DNA of 64,000 bases from CAWIVH01 sp963839475 (GCA_963839475.1 CAWIVH010000010.1:32493-96492); one strand, 5' to 3'; positions 8,164 to 17,059 are shown, numbered from the stretch's first letter. The notes: a model not told the origin generated them from the letters alone. A program made the numbers and translations.

Positions 8164-9606
8164 TCAGCCCACGCTTCCTTCCAGGCTTACCCCCAGCAGT
8201 TTCTGGGCTTCCACGGCAAATTCCATCGGCAGTTCGCGAAAGACCTCTTTGCAGAAGCCGTTGACGATCATGGAAACCGCGGCTTCAGAGGAAATACCAC
8301 GCTGCTGGCAGTAAAAAATCTGGTCCTCTCCGATCTTCGAGGTTGAGGCTTCGTGCTCCATCTGGGCGGTCGAGTTCTTCACTTCGATATAAGGGAATGT
8401 GTGGGCCCCGCACTTGTCGCCGAGGAGCAGAGAGTCGCAGCGTGAGTAGTTGCGTGCACCTTCCGCCCCCTTGAGTATCTTAACCATCCCGCGGTAGGTG
8501 TTCTGCCCACGGCCGGCTGAAATCCCCTTGGACACAATGGTGCTGCGCGTGTTTTTCCCGATATGAATCATTTTCGTGCCGGTGTCGGCCTGCTGGAAAT
8601 GATTCGTAAGAGCTACGGAGTAGAATTCGCCGACCGAATTGTCACCCAACAGGAGGCAGCTGGGATATTTCCAGGTTATGGCCGAGCCGGTCTCGACCTG
8701 GGTCCAGGAGATCTTGGAATTCACACCCTGGCACTTGCCTCTCTTGGTGACGAAATTGTAAATCCCGCCCTTGCCTTCCTTGTCACCGGGGTACCAGTTC
8801 TGAACAGTCGAATACTTGATGGAGGCGTTATCGAGCGCCACCAGTTCAACAACGGCGGCATGAAGCTGGTTCTCGTCGCGCATGGGGGCGGTGCAGCCTT
8901 CCAGGTAGCTTACATAGCTGCCCTCGTCGGCAACGATCAACGTCCGCTCGAATTGGCCGGTCTGGGCGGCGTTGATGCGGAAATAGGTCGACAGCTCCAT
9001 CGGGCACCGAACGCCCTTCGGGATGTAACAAAAGGATCCGTCGGAAAACACGGCCGAATTCAGCGTCGCGTAAAAGTTGTCGGTATAGGGCACCACCGAA
9101 CCGAGGTATTTCCGGACGAGGTCCGGATGCTCCAGCACGGCTTCGGAAAAGGAGCAGAAGATAATCCCCATTTCGGCCAGCTTGCCTTTGAATGTGGTCG
9201 CGACCGAGACACTGTCAAAAACGGCATCAACCGCCACCCCGGCGAGAAGCTCCCGCTCCTTCAGCGGAATCCCCAGTTTTTCGTAGGTCTCCAGCAGCTC
9301 CGGATCGATTTCATCCAGGCTCTTGGGCTTGTTTTTCTGCTTGGGCGCCGAATAGTAACTGATGGCCTGGTAATCAATCGGGGGAAAGTGGACGTTGGCC
9401 CAGGTCGGCTCCTCCATTTTCAGCCAGTGATGGTAGGCACGCAGCCGCCATTCCAGCATGAACTCCGGTTCGTTCTTCTTGGCCGAAATCATCCGGATGA
9501 CATCTTCGTTCAACCCGATGGGCACCGTGTCGCTTTCGATGGAAGTAACGAAGCCGTATTTGTATTCCTGACTGGTTATCTCGTGAAGGCTGTCGGCCGA
9601 ACTCAT
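8164..9606 (-). CDS. sufB: SufB, Fe-S scaffold complex subunit
   Basis: Scaffold protein of 480 residues, the usual SufB length, on which the nascent cluster is built with SufC and SufD. Typical SufB blocks are SYLEGCTAPMRDENQLHAAV, KGGIYNFVTKRG and HEASTSKIGEDQIFYCQQRG near the C-terminus. The frame is open for 16 more codons upstream, but the ATG at 9606 gives the family's standard N-terminus. It is the first structural gene of the operon, 52 bp after the Rrf2 regulator. Confidence 0.95.
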   Translation of the reverse strand: MSSADSLHEITSQEYKYGFVTSIESDTVPIGLNEDVIRMISAKKNEPEFMLEWRLRAYHHWLKMEEPTWANVHFPPIDYQAISYYSAPKQKNKPKSLDEIDPELLETYEKLGIPLKERELLAGVAVDAVFDSVSVATTFKGKLAEMGIIFCSFSEAVLEHPDLVRKYLGSVVPYTDNFYATLNSAVFSDGSFCYIPKGVRCPMELSTYFRINAAQTGQFERTLIVADEGSYVSYLEGCTAPMRDENQLHAAVVELVALDNASIKYSTVQNWYPGDKEGKGGIYNFVTKRGKCQGVNSKISWTQVETGSAITWKYPSCLLLGDNSVGEFYSVALTNHFQQADTGTKMIHIGKNTRSTIVSKGISAGRGQNTYRGMVKILKGAEGARNYSRCDSLLLGDKCGAHTFPYIEVKNSTAQMEHEASTSKIGEDQIFYCQQRGISSEAAVSMIVNGFCKEVFRELPMEFAVEAQKLLGVSLEGSVG

Positions 9607-9658
9607 AAATTCGCTCTCGCTGATTCTTGTGATGAAAAACGCATAGGCTTCCAAGCCC

Positions 9659-10096
9659 CTACGGGGAACTCAGATTCACCAGGGTTCTTGGCAGCGGCTG
9701 GGTCATCTCCGCAAGGCTGATTTTCTTCAGCGCGTCCTGTATGGCCGTGTTGATCAAATACCAGTTCGTTCGCACCGGGCACCCGATTTCCAGGTCGCAG
9801 CCGCCATGCACCAGATCGGTACATTCGGTGACGGCGATGGGCCCTTCCAGAGCCCGGATGATGTCAGCCACGGTGATCTGGTCCGGGCGCCGCGCCAGAA
9901 TATATCCGCCTTTGATTCCCCTCTGGGAAATCAATAAACCCTCTCTTGCCAGCAGCTTAAGAACCTTGCTGACGACTGGCAGGGGAAGCTTTACGATACG
10001 GGCAATGTCCCTGGCGTTGTGGGTACTGCCTTCATGCGTGGCGAAATAGGTCAGCATGACAATGCCGTAATCCGCCAGTTTGGTCACTCGAAGCAT
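9659..10096 (-). CDS. Rrf2-family regulator of the suf operon (IscR/SufR-like)
   Basis: DNA-binding regulator of 145 residues, first gene of the suf transcript. The N-terminal winged helix starts MLRVTKLADYGIVMLTYFA, as in the Rrf2 proteins annotated as SUF-system regulators; the recognition part is LPLPVVSKVLKLLAREGLL and the wing is RGIKGGYILAR. Cys92, Cys100 and Cys106 (TECTDLVHGGCDLEIGC) are spaced as in cluster-binding Rrf2 proteins, so it probably senses Fe-S status and represses the operon when clusters are plentiful. An IscR-like dyad overlaps its own transcription start (10116-10140), which supports autoregulation. Confidence 0.92.
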   Translation of the reverse strand: MLRVTKLADYGIVMLTYFATHEGSTHNARDIARIVKLPLPVVSKVLKLLAREGLLISQRGIKGGYILARRPDQITVADIIRALEGPIAVTECTDLVHGGCDLEIGCPVRTNWYLINTAIQDALKKISLAEMTQPLPRTLVNLSSP

Positions 10097-10115
10097 ATTT
10101 CCTACACCCGTTTTA

Positions 10116-10140
10116 ATACTGGACCATTTCAGTCCGAAAT
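10116..10140. promoter_or_regulatory. IscR/Rrf2-type operator upstream of the suf operon
   Basis: A 25-bp partial dyad, ATACTGGACC then ATTTC then AGTCCGAAAT, lies 20 bp before the regulator's ATG. It fits the published E. coli IscR type-1 pattern (ATA-SYYGACT-RWWWY-AGTC-RRSTAT) at most positions, including the GAC/GTC half-sites. It covers the predicted transcription start, as expected for repression. Confidence 0.65.
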
Positions 10141-10141
10141 A

Positions 10142-10170
10142 AGGTTACCAGCCCTATCAAATCTTGTCAA
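10142..10170 (-). promoter_or_regulatory. Predicted sigma-70 promoter of the suf operon
   Basis: On the minus strand a perfect TTGACA (10170-10165) is followed by a 17-bp spacer and a weak -10 box, TAACCT (10147-10142). The start would fall near 10135, inside the operator. A strong -35 with a weak -10 suits a tightly regulated promoter. Confidence 0.55.
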
Positions 10171-10184
10171 CAAAATGGGGATTA

Positions 10185-10245
10185 CCCACTCGTTTACTGG
10201 ACACGCTCGACGGAGATTGAACCAGGAAGCTCGGAAACGAGTGGG
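10185..10245. repeat. 11-bp perfect inverted repeat between suf and trpS
   Basis: CCCACTCGTTT (10185-10195) pairs with AAACGAGTGGG (10235-10245). It lies between the divergent suf promoter and trpS. It may form a leader hairpin for trpS, but I see no T-box element or leader peptide. Confidence 0.5.
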
Positions 10246-10362
10246 ACCTCCCTGTTTTAATATGGTAATCTCCCACATTGCGAAACTGGGCCTGCCTGCC
10301 CATGGAATTGAAACCACCGGAGGAATAGGGATTCTTTCCGGCATTTTGAATAAGGATTTACA

Positions 10363-11352
10363 GTGACCTCATCAAATTCGCTGACAATACTCTCCGGCAT
10401 CCAGCCGTCAGGCAATCTCCATCTCGGAAACTATTTCGGGGCTGTGCGGCAATACTTGCAATTTATTCAAAGCGGTCAGCGCTGCTTTTATTTTCTGGCC
10501 AACTATCATGCCCTCACCTCATTGCGCGACCGGGACCGGTTGTTGGAGCTGACCCGAAGCACCGCGGCGGATTATTTGGCTCTTGGGCTCACGCCCGACC
10601 GATGCTCGATATACCGCCAGAGTGATCTTCCCGAGGTTTGCGAGCTTTCCTGGATACTGACGACATTGACCCCCATGGGGCTGCTGGAGCGCTGTCATGC
10701 TTACAAGGACAAGGTGCAGCAGGGCATTTCGGCCGATGCCGGATTGTTTACGTATCCTGTTTTGCAGGCAGCTGACATTCTGATAGTCCGTTCCAACCGG
10801 GTCCCGGTGGGCCAGGACCAGAAACAGCACATCGAGGTCACGCGCGACGTCGCTGGATATTTCAACAATACCTATGGAGAGGTGCTGACGATCCCGGAGC
10901 CGTATATCCCGGAGGAAGTGGCGGTGGTGCCCGGGAGGGACGGCCGTAAGATGTCGAAGTCCTACAACAACACTATCGAGCTTTTTGCCGGCGACGACGA
11001 GGTCAAGCGCCAGATATTTTCGATTGCCACAGACTCCGCGCCCGTCGCCGATCCAAAGGATCCGGACAAAAGCAACCTGTATGCAATTCTGAAACTGTTC
11101 TGCTCCCCGGATGAGGCTGTGGAATGGGCCGACCGTTTCCGGCGCGGCGGCTTGAGCTATCGCGAGGCCAAGCAGGCTGTGTTCGATCGATTCATGCAAT
11201 TCTTCGGGCCGGCGCGAGAGCGGAGAAAGCAGCTGGAAAAAGAGCCGGAGTATATCGAAGCAGCGTTGATGAAAGGGGTGGAAGAGGCGCGCGCCGTGGC
11301 AGTGCCGCTTGTCCGCCAGGTCCGCGACGCCGTCGGCATCCCCAACCGCTGA
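10363..11352 (+). CDS. trpS: Tryptophanyl-tRNA synthetase
   Basis: Class I aminoacyl-tRNA synthetase of 329 residues that charges tRNA-Trp. The HIGH-like motif is PSGNLHLGNY (about 13-22) and the KMSKS loop is GRKMSKSYNNT (about 196-206). GLLERCHAYKDKV and SRVPVGQDQKQHIEVTRD-like segments (here SNRVPVGQDQKQHIE) form the ATP and tryptophan pocket. The start is a GTG preceded by AAGGATT. It is monocistronic and convergent with amt. Confidence 0.95.
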   Translation: MTSSNSLTILSGIQPSGNLHLGNYFGAVRQYLQFIQSGQRCFYFLANYHALTSLRDRDRLLELTRSTAADYLALGLTPDRCSIYRQSDLPEVCELSWILTTLTPMGLLERCHAYKDKVQQGISADAGLFTYPVLQAADILIVRSNRVPVGQDQKQHIEVTRDVAGYFNNTYGEVLTIPEPYIPEEVAVVPGRDGRKMSKSYNNTIELFAGDDEVKRQIFSIATDSAPVADPKDPDKSNLYAILKLFCSPDEAVEWADRFRRGGLSYREAKQAVFDRFMQFFGPARERRKQLEKEPEYIEAALMKGVEEARAVAVPLVRQVRDAVGIPNR

Positions 11353-11367
11353 TCCCCTGGCGCGAAT

Positions 11368-11456
11368 GGTGTCAGGCTACCTTTGTCCCCATATCCTGAT
11401 CATGTGCAGCGACGCTCTTTCTCAGCCGGAAATTGGGGCAATTGCAGCCTGACACC
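11368..11456. terminator. Imperfect long hairpin between convergent trpS and amt
   Basis: GGTGTCAGGCT (11368-11378) pairs perfectly with AGCCTGACACC (11446-11456), and an inner CCCCA/TGGGG pairs as well. It lies between two convergent stop codons, so it may end both transcripts, but it has no T-run. The sequence GTGTCAGGC recurs at 13212, so it may instead be a repeat remnant. Confidence 0.4.
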
Positions 11457-11473
11457 CATACTGCAGGCCCAGG

Positions 11474-12919
11474 TTACATTTCGAAGTTGTAGCCTTCTTC
11501 GCCGTGTTGCGAAATATCGAGGCCCTGAAACTCCTCTTCCTCGGTCAACCTCAGGCCGACCGTCATGTCCACCACTTTTAGCAGCAGATAGCTCCCGGCT
11601 ATTGCGAGAACCCAGGCAATGGCGGCACCCAGAAACTGATTCCACAGCTGATGCCAGTTGCCTTCAAACAGGCCGACGGGAAGCGCATTCCCCTTGGCAT
11701 CGTGGTAAATGGAGTTGACGGCGCTGGAGGCAAATACGCCCGTCAACAGCGCACCGATCGTACCCCCGGCCCCATGCACCCCGAAAGCATCCAGGGAATC
11801 GTCATAGCCGAAGATTCCTTTGACCTTGGCCACCATGTAGAAACAGACCACCCCGGCTATGAGCCCGATGGCGATGGCACTCATGGGCCCGACAAAGCCG
11901 GATGCCGGGGTAATGGCCACGAGGCCTGCCACCGCACCGGAAATCGCACCCAGGGCGCTGGGCTTGCCGTTTCGGATCCACTCGACGCCGGTCCAGCTGA
12001 GAGCCGCGGCCGCGGCGCCGAAGTGGGTCGCCACAAACGCGCTGGTCGCCAGGCTTCCGGCCGCCAGGGCGCTGCCGGCATTGAACCCGAACCAACCGAC
12101 CCAGAGCAGACAGGCTCCGATGAAGCTCAGCACCACGCTGTGCGGCGGCATCGGCGTTTTGGGGTAGCCGAGCCGTTTACCCAGGTAAAGGGCGCAAACC
12201 AGTGCTGACACTCCGGAGGTTATGTGCACAACGGTTCCGCCGGCAAAATCGAGCGTGGGGATAGCCCCGCCCAGCGCCGCATTCAGCATCCCGCCTTTGC
12301 CCCACACCATGTGAGCCATGGGTGTATAAACGATGAGCGACCAAAGTGTCGTGAACATTACCATGGCGCTGAACTTCATCCGTTCCGCAAAGGCGCCTGA
12401 AATCAGGGCGGGAGTGATGATTGCGAACATCAGCTGGTAGACCATGAAAGTCTGGTGCGGAATGGTCGGCGCATAGGCCGGCTCAGGAGCCGCACCGACG
12501 CCGCGCAAGAAGGCATGCCCGAATCCGCCGAGAATGGAGCCTCCCGCACCGAACGAGAGGCTGTAGCCGACCACCGCCCACAGCACGGTTACGATCGCCA
12601 TTAAAATGAAACTCTGCATAAAAGTTCCCAGCACGTTTTTCTGGCGCACCAGGCCGCCGTAAAAAAGCAGGAGTCCGGGGCCCGTCATCATGAGTACGAG
12701 CGCCGAGCAGACCAACATCCAACCGTTATCTCCCGCCGAGCGGGCGTCCGCGACCTGCTGTTCCAGCTGCGCGATACGCTGCTGCTGGGCGGTCACCGCA
12801 ACTTCGGGTGAACCGGCGACAGCAATCTGCGACGGGGACGCCTGAGCCAGCAGCAAGCCGGCAAATCCCCCGCCCAGTATCACGAGTGAAACGGCAAAGC
12901 ACACGAACCGCTTATGCAT
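11474..12919 (-). CDS. amt: Ammonium transporter (Amt family) with signal peptide
   Basis: Channel-like ammonium transporter, 481 residues, in the cytoplasmic membrane. A cleavable signal (about 1-27, ending LLLAQA) is followed by a short coiled coil (QQQRIAQLEQQVADARSA) and then 11 membrane helices. LLLFYGGLVRQKNVLGTFMQ marks the first helix. The twin pore histidines are in GTVVHITSG and DAFGVHGAGG. The start at 12919 has AAAGGA seven bases upstream. No glnB/glnK gene lies beside it in this window. A sigma-70 promoter precedes it. The extra N-terminal coiled coil is longer than in E. coli AmtB. Confidence 0.93.
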   Translation of the reverse strand: MHKRFVCFAVSLVILGGGFAGLLLAQASPSQIAVAGSPEVAVTAQQQRIAQLEQQVADARSAGDNGWMLVCSALVLMMTGPGLLLFYGGLVRQKNVLGTFMQSFILMAIVTVLWAVVGYSLSFGAGGSILGGFGHAFLRGVGAAPEPAYAPTIPHQTFMVYQLMFAIITPALISGAFAERMKFSAMVMFTTLWSLIVYTPMAHMVWGKGGMLNAALGGAIPTLDFAGGTVVHITSGVSALVCALYLGKRLGYPKTPMPPHSVVLSFIGACLLWVGWFGFNAGSALAAGSLATSAFVATHFGAAAAALSWTGVEWIRNGKPSALGAISGAVAGLVAITPASGFVGPMSAIAIGLIAGVVCFYMVAKVKGIFGYDDSLDAFGVHGAGGTIGALLTGVFASSAVNSIYHDAKGNALPVGLFEGNWHQLWNQFLGAAIAWVLAIAGSYLLLKVVDMTVGLRLTEEEEFQGLDISQHGEEGYNFEM

Positions 12920-12965
12920 ATCTATCCTTTCCGTTGCATGGTTATTGATGGGTGAATTTGAGGTA

Positions 12966-12994
12966 ATTATAGACTGCAGACCCTCATTCGCCAA
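12966..12994 (-). promoter_or_regulatory. Predicted sigma-70 promoter of amt
   Basis: On the minus strand TTGGCG (12994-12989) and a perfect TATAAT (12971-12966) are separated by 17 bp. Transcription would start about 40 bases before the amt ATG. I saw no sigma-54 element (GG-N10-GC), so nitrogen control by NtrC is not evident. Confidence 0.6.
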
Positions 12995-13236
12995 AAAAAA
13001 CTAACGGGTGCCTGCAAAAAAATATGGAGGTCATTCTAATAATGCTGCGCGGGATTCGCGGTTCGGTATCCAGGGGAAACAGGGAAAATGGCAAAGCCGA
13101 ATGTCAGCCGGATGAAATGAACTCACCGAATCTGTATACTGAATACTCAGTAGAAGGGCCGCATCAGCCCCCAGGCCCTTTTCCTCAAATTTCAAACGCC
13201 TAAAGAAAAAAGTGTCAGGCGTCGATTGTTGTACGT
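12995..13236. other. Intergenic region between amt and the PilZ gene, no gene seen
   Basis: Together with the amt promoter this makes a divergent gap of about 320 bp. I see A-rich stretches (12992-13000 and 13015-13022) but no convincing small reading frame, RNA fold or strong promoter for the PilZ gene. Confidence 0.5.
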
Positions 13237-13242
13237 GTGGCT

Positions 13243-13956
13243 ATGAGCGAAGATTCGCCGGACATCAATGAAACGGTCGAGATTGTAATCGAAGACGGCG
13301 GGGTGCGCTCCAGCGTCTCCGGACAGGTTTACGACAAGTCCCAGGACCTGATCCAGCTCTTCTGGCCGACGCGTTCAGGCGTTCGCGTTCCTGTCGCCCG
13401 CGACAGGCGCCTTACCATCGTGTATCACCGGGAGTCGGGAGTCTACTTCTGTCCGGGTGTGGTCGCGGAAATAAGCCACAGCCCGATTCCTATCGTCCAT
13501 TTCCGGATGAATGGGAAGATAGACCGGCTGCAGAGAAGGGACTATGTCCGCGTCAAGGCTTCGCTTCCAGTTATCATGCAGGAAGCCAGGCCGACGCGGG
13601 TGGCGTCGAAGCCTTCGGAATATAGGGCGCTTCAGATTTCTGGGCGGACCGTCGATCTGAGCGGCGGGGGAATCGCCATCCTCAAGGAGCTTTCGGTTCC
13701 TGTCGGGACCGAAATCCACCTCAAGCTGAAGCTGGAGGAAGGCGAGCCGCCGCTGGAATTGACTGCACGCATCGTGACCATCAACCAGACCGAGGATCCC
13801 AGCGGCCGCCATCTTTTCCGCCTGGGAATAGAATTTACCGGCATCCCGGACGCCAAAAGGAGAATCATCGTGCGGAAGGTGTTCAAGATCCAGCAGGAGA
13901 ACGCCCGGATCTCGGAAAATCCCGATGATTCGCCGCATTATGAGCTGAAGAAGTAG
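13243..13956 (+). CDS. PilZ-domain protein (YcgR-like), c-di-GMP responsive
   Basis: Cytoplasmic protein of 237 residues with a YcgR-type N-terminal beta domain (about 1-105) and a C-terminal PilZ domain. The c-di-GMP motifs are LQRRDYVRV (the RxxxR box, about 103-111) and VDLSGGGIAI (the D/NxSxxG box, about 142-151), both intact, so it should bind c-di-GMP. YcgR-like proteins alter flagellar or surface motility, but no motility gene is near. The start is either ATG 13243 or GTG 13237; neither has a clear ribosome site. It is convergent with the aminopeptidase, 16 bp apart. Confidence 0.85.
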   Translation: MSEDSPDINETVEIVIEDGGVRSSVSGQVYDKSQDLIQLFWPTRSGVRVPVARDRRLTIVYHRESGVYFCPGVVAEISHSPIPIVHFRMNGKIDRLQRRDYVRVKASLPVIMQEARPTRVASKPSEYRALQISGRTVDLSGGGIAILKELSVPVGTEIHLKLKLEEGEPPLELTARIVTINQTEDPSGRHLFRLGIEFTGIPDAKRRIIVRKVFKIQQENARISENPDDSPHYELKK

Positions 13957-13972
13957 CCGCGGCCCGCTGGTC

Positions 13973-15382
13973 CTACCGGCTTCCCATGATACCTTCGATT
14001 TCCGCGACCGTCTTGGGAATGCCGGGGCCGAGCACCCGGCAGCCGGCTTCGGTCACGACCACGTTATCCTCGATCCGGATTCCGCCAAAACCCCTGTAGC
14101 TCTCGACCCGGTCGTACTCAATGAATTCGGTATGGAAACCTTCCTGCCGCCACCGGTCCATCAAAGCCGGGATGAAATAGATCCCGGGCTCAACCGTCAG
14201 CACATAACCGGAAGAGAGCGGCCGGCTCAGTCTCAAGTAATTGAGCCCGAACTGCGCGCTGCGCTTTTCGCCTTTGACATAGCCGACGATATCGCCCAAA
14301 TCCTCCATATCATGCACGTCGAGCCCGAGCATGTGGCCCAGTCCATGAGGGAGGAACAGCGCATGGGCGCCGGCAGCCACCGCATCCTCAGGATTTCCTT
14401 TCATTAGCCCCAGGGAGGTCAAACCTTCGGCAATAGTCAGACAGGCATTCCGATGGACATCTTTGAAATCGGTTTCCGGACGGATCCTGGCGATAGAATC
14501 CATCTGAGCTTTCAGCACGAGTTCGTAGATTTCTTTTTGCTTCGTGCTGAATCGGCTGTTCACCGGAAAAGTGCGCGTGACATCCGATGCATAGCCGCTG
14601 GGAACCTCCGCCCCCGCGTCGATCAAAAGGAGCTGCCCGTCCTTGAGACGGTGGTGATAGGCGTGGTTGTGAAGGATTTCGCCGTGAATGGTCACGATCG
14701 GGGTGTAGGCCTGCTCGCAGTTCCGTTCCAGGGCGGCGCCCTGGATCACCCCGGCGACTTCATATTCAAAAATGCCGGGCCGGATTCGCCCCAGTGCGGC
14801 GCGATACATGGCTGCGCTGACCTCGAGCGCGTGCTCGATCTCGGCGATCTCGACCTCCGATTTGACAGATCGCTGCTTTGCCGCCGCCTCCTGGAGGGTG
14901 CGCGAAGCGCCGTCGGCGACCTCGGTAGGATCCATCAGCAGAAGTTCAGCGATGCGGAACACCGATGTTGCCTGATAGGCGGGAAGATAGTGTATCTTCT
15001 TTCCCTGGCTGCTGGCCTTTGTAAGATAGACTCCCAGGCGTGAAATCTCCTCCACCGTCTCGATACCGGCCATTCCCGCCAATTCCATCCGGCTCAGTCC
15101 GGTCCCGCTCCAGACCACATCCTCAATACTGCCGGGTCTGGAAAAGAGAATATCGTTGTCGGCTTCCGGATAGGACAGCACCGCCAGGTCGGGTTCGGCC
15201 AGCCCGGTGTAATAGAGAAAATGCGAATTCTGCCGGAAGTTGTAGGTGTTTCCGGCATAATTGCGGGCTTGGAGCACGTGCCCGAGCCAAAGGATGACGC
15301 CATCGGGAATGGCTTTGCGAATCTCGTTTCTTCGGTCCCGGTAGATCTTCGGCCAGTCTACTGATGAATTCTGCAGCCCCAT
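13973..15382 (-). CDS. pepP: Xaa-Pro aminopeptidase, family M24B
   Basis: Metallopeptidase of 469 residues that removes N-terminal residues ahead of proline. The dinuclear metal ligands are all visible: LLIDAGAEVPSGYASDVTRT (two Asp), HGLGHMLGLDVHD (His), LTVEPGIYF (Glu) and GGIRIEDNVVVT (Glu). The N-terminal 150 residues form the aminopeptidase P creatinase-like domain (NSHFLYYTGLAEPDLAVL). The start has a strong AAGGAGATG site. It lies 154 bp downstream of the ccm cluster and may or may not share its transcript. The symbol reflects family only. Confidence 0.92.
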   Translation of the reverse strand: MGLQNSSVDWPKIYRDRRNEIRKAIPDGVILWLGHVLQARNYAGNTYNFRQNSHFLYYTGLAEPDLAVLSYPEADNDILFSRPGSIEDVVWSGTGLSRMELAGMAGIETVEEISRLGVYLTKASSQGKKIHYLPAYQATSVFRIAELLLMDPTEVADGASRTLQEAAAKQRSVKSEVEIAEIEHALEVSAAMYRAALGRIRPGIFEYEVAGVIQGAALERNCEQAYTPIVTIHGEILHNHAYHHRLKDGQLLLIDAGAEVPSGYASDVTRTFPVNSRFSTKQKEIYELVLKAQMDSIARIRPETDFKDVHRNACLTIAEGLTSLGLMKGNPEDAVAAGAHALFLPHGLGHMLGLDVHDMEDLGDIVGYVKGEKRSAQFGLNYLRLSRPLSSGYVLTVEPGIYFIPALMDRWRQEGFHTEFIEYDRVESYRGFGGIRIEDNVVVTEAGCRVLGPGIPKTVAEIEGIMGSR

Positions 15383-15536
15383 AGCATCTCCTTATAAATA
15401 CCCCGGATGAGGTGTTCGAGTTGTGGAGAACCTTATTCAACTGCGCGCCGGCTCTCCTGCGAAATAACCCCACTCCCTGGAATCCGGCCGGTCACGGGTT
15501 TGCGCCGATCGCGGCTGGAGTTTTCACTTCCGCGGG

Positions 15537-15680
15537 TCAGCGTGATTTGTCCAGCATCTGCTTGAGACGCTCCACATCGGCCCGGAGTTTTCGTTCCCGG
15601 GAGTGAATGGAAAACAGGTAGGCCGCGAGAATAATCCAGATCGCGGCGTAGGCGGAAAACAAATAGCTCATGCTGTTCAT
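15537..15680 (-). CDS. ccmD: CcmD-like small membrane protein
   Basis: A 47-residue reading frame directly after ccmC (20 bp apart), with a strong AGGGGAT ribosome site. It has one membrane helix (YLFSAYAAIWIILAAYLFSI) followed by a charged amphipathic tail (SRERKLRADVERLKQMLDKS). This is the form of CcmD proteins, which in System I cytochrome c maturation bridge CcmABC and CcmE to release holo-CcmE. Sequence identity in such short proteins is weak, so the call rests on position, size and topology. It is the last gene of the cluster. Confidence 0.8.
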   Translation of the reverse strand: MNSMSYLFSAYAAIWIILAAYLFSIHSRERKLRADVERLKQMLDKSR

Positions 15681-15700
15681 AATAGAATCCCCTTTGCCGA

Positions 15701-16384
15701 TCAAGCGGCGGCGTTGCGCTCGAGGTGTTCAAGGTCCTGTTGGACGATTTCGAGATAATAGCGGCGCCGGATCAGGTAGATCATCAGGAGGAGGTAGGCC
15801 GCAATACAGGTGTACAAAGCTGGGCGCATGGCCGGCGACAATCCGCCGGTTTCGATCATGGCCGACGGGTGCATGTCGCGCCACCAGCGGATCGAAAACC
15901 AAACGATGGGAGCGTCGACGAACGCAATGATGCCGAAAACCGCCGACATCGTTGCCCTGCGTTCGGGATCGGGCACATAGCTGCGAATCAGCAAGTACGC
16001 GATGTAGAGCAGCCACAGGACCAGTGATGAGGTCAGCCGAGGCGACCAGGTCCACCATTCCCCCCAGGCCGGCTTTGCCCAAATCGGACCCGTGACCAGG
16101 ATGATAGCCAGGAATACAACCCCGGATTCGGCCGCCGCCAGGGCCAGCCCGTCCCATCGCCGGTCTTTCTTCATGAGGTAGGTCACCGAGGCGAAGAAGT
16201 TCACCGCAAAGGCCAATAATCCGATCATGCCGGCGGGCACGTGGAAATAAAAGATTCGCTGCAGATCCCCCATGGTCTTCTCTCGCGGCGCCTCGATGAA
16301 CGCCATGTAGAGAGCCAGGATCATCACAACAAACAGCAGCGCCCCCAGGATTACGTCGAAGCGCGACGGCCCTCTCTGATTCAT
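15701..16384 (-). CDS. ccmC: CcmC, heme handling permease of cytochrome c maturation
   Basis: Membrane protein of 227 residues with six helices. It presents heme to CcmE in the periplasm. The tryptophan-rich periplasmic motif is WGEWWTWSPRLTSSL (about 107-121). Flanking heme-ligand histidines occur in FYFHVPAGM (about 46-54) and in the loop RDMHPSAM (about 168-175). The start follows the ccmB stop by three bases, with GAGGATT as ribosome site. It is part of the ccmABC-D block. Confidence 0.93.
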   Translation of the reverse strand: MNQRGPSRFDVILGALLFVVMILALYMAFIEAPREKTMGDLQRIFYFHVPAGMIGLLAFAVNFFASVTYLMKKDRRWDGLALAAAESGVVFLAIILVTGPIWAKPAWGEWWTWSPRLTSSLVLWLLYIAYLLIRSYVPDPERRATMSAVFGIIAFVDAPIVWFSIRWWRDMHPSAMIETGGLSPAMRPALYTCIAAYLLLMIYLIRRRYYLEIVQQDLEHLERNAAA

Positions 16385-16387
16385 CGC

Positions 16388-17059
16388 TCAATCCTCCAAT
16401 ACATATTCGAACAGAAGGTAGGACAGTGTAGCAAATACTATCGTGAACACGGTCATTATCGTAAGCGGAAGCTTCAGGGCGCCGTATTCAATGGTGTTGA
16501 GGATGATGTTGGTGGACTCCACCGCGTTGACCAGGATCGGCAACACGACCGGGAACAAAATGAGCGGCAGAAGCACCTCGCGCATTTTCGTATTGACCGC
16601 CACCGCGGAAAGAAGCGTCCCTACCGAGGTGAAGCCGAACGTCCCGATTACGAAAACCAGCCCAAGGTAGGGCAGTTCGCGCCAGACGGTGAGGTTAAAG
16701 AACACCAGCGAAAAAATGAAGATGACCGCCTCGGTGATCAGCATGAAGACCGAAGCAGCGAGCATTTTCCCCAGGTAGAGAATCCCGCGGTCCATCGGGA
16801 TCATCAGCAGCCCCTGCAGGCAGCTGTTTTCCTTCTCGCACGCGAACATCCGGTTCAACCCCAGGGTGCCCGAAAAAGCGAACGCCACCCAAAGAACCCC
16901 GGGAACCGCCATCCGGATATTGTCGCGGATCGACTCGAGGGCGAAGTTGAATATGACCAGCACCACGATGCCGAAAAAAAGCATGGCGTTGACGGAGTCC
17001 TTGGTTCTCAACTCAATCAACAGGTCTTTCCGGAAGACCGCCCATATCTTGGCCAGCAT
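16388..17059 (-). CDS. ccmB: CcmB, ABC-type permease of cytochrome c maturation
   Basis: Six-helix permease of 223 residues that pairs with CcmA and CcmC; ATP hydrolysis by the complex frees heme-loaded CcmE. The N-terminal block AVFRKDLLIELRTKDSVNAM and the segment LGKMLAASVFMLITEAVIF are typical for CcmB. It starts two bases after the ccmA stop, indicating coupled translation. Confidence 0.92.
   Translation of the reverse strand: MLAKIWAVFRKDLLIELRTKDSVNAMLFFGIVVLVIFNFALESIRDNIRMAVPGVLWVAFAFSGTLGLNRMFACEKENSCLQGLLMIPMDRGILYLGKMLAASVFMLITEAVIFIFSLVFFNLTVWRELPYLGLVFVIGTFGFTSVGTLLSAVAVNTKMREVLLPLILFPVVLPILVNAVESTNIILNTIEYGALKLPLTIMTVFTIVFATLSYLLFEYVLED

Noticed and set aside
8563..9720. Long open frame of 385 codons on the plus strand opposite sufB
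   Set aside because: It is the antisense shadow of sufB and the end of the Rrf2 gene; it has no recognisable domain and no ribosome site.
10097..10362. T-box or tryptophan leader before trpS
   Set aside because: There is an 11-bp inverted repeat but no T-box sequence and no leader peptide with Trp codons.
12920..13236. Sigma-54 promoter for amt
   Set aside because: No GG-N10-GC element was found, while a good sigma-70 promoter is present.
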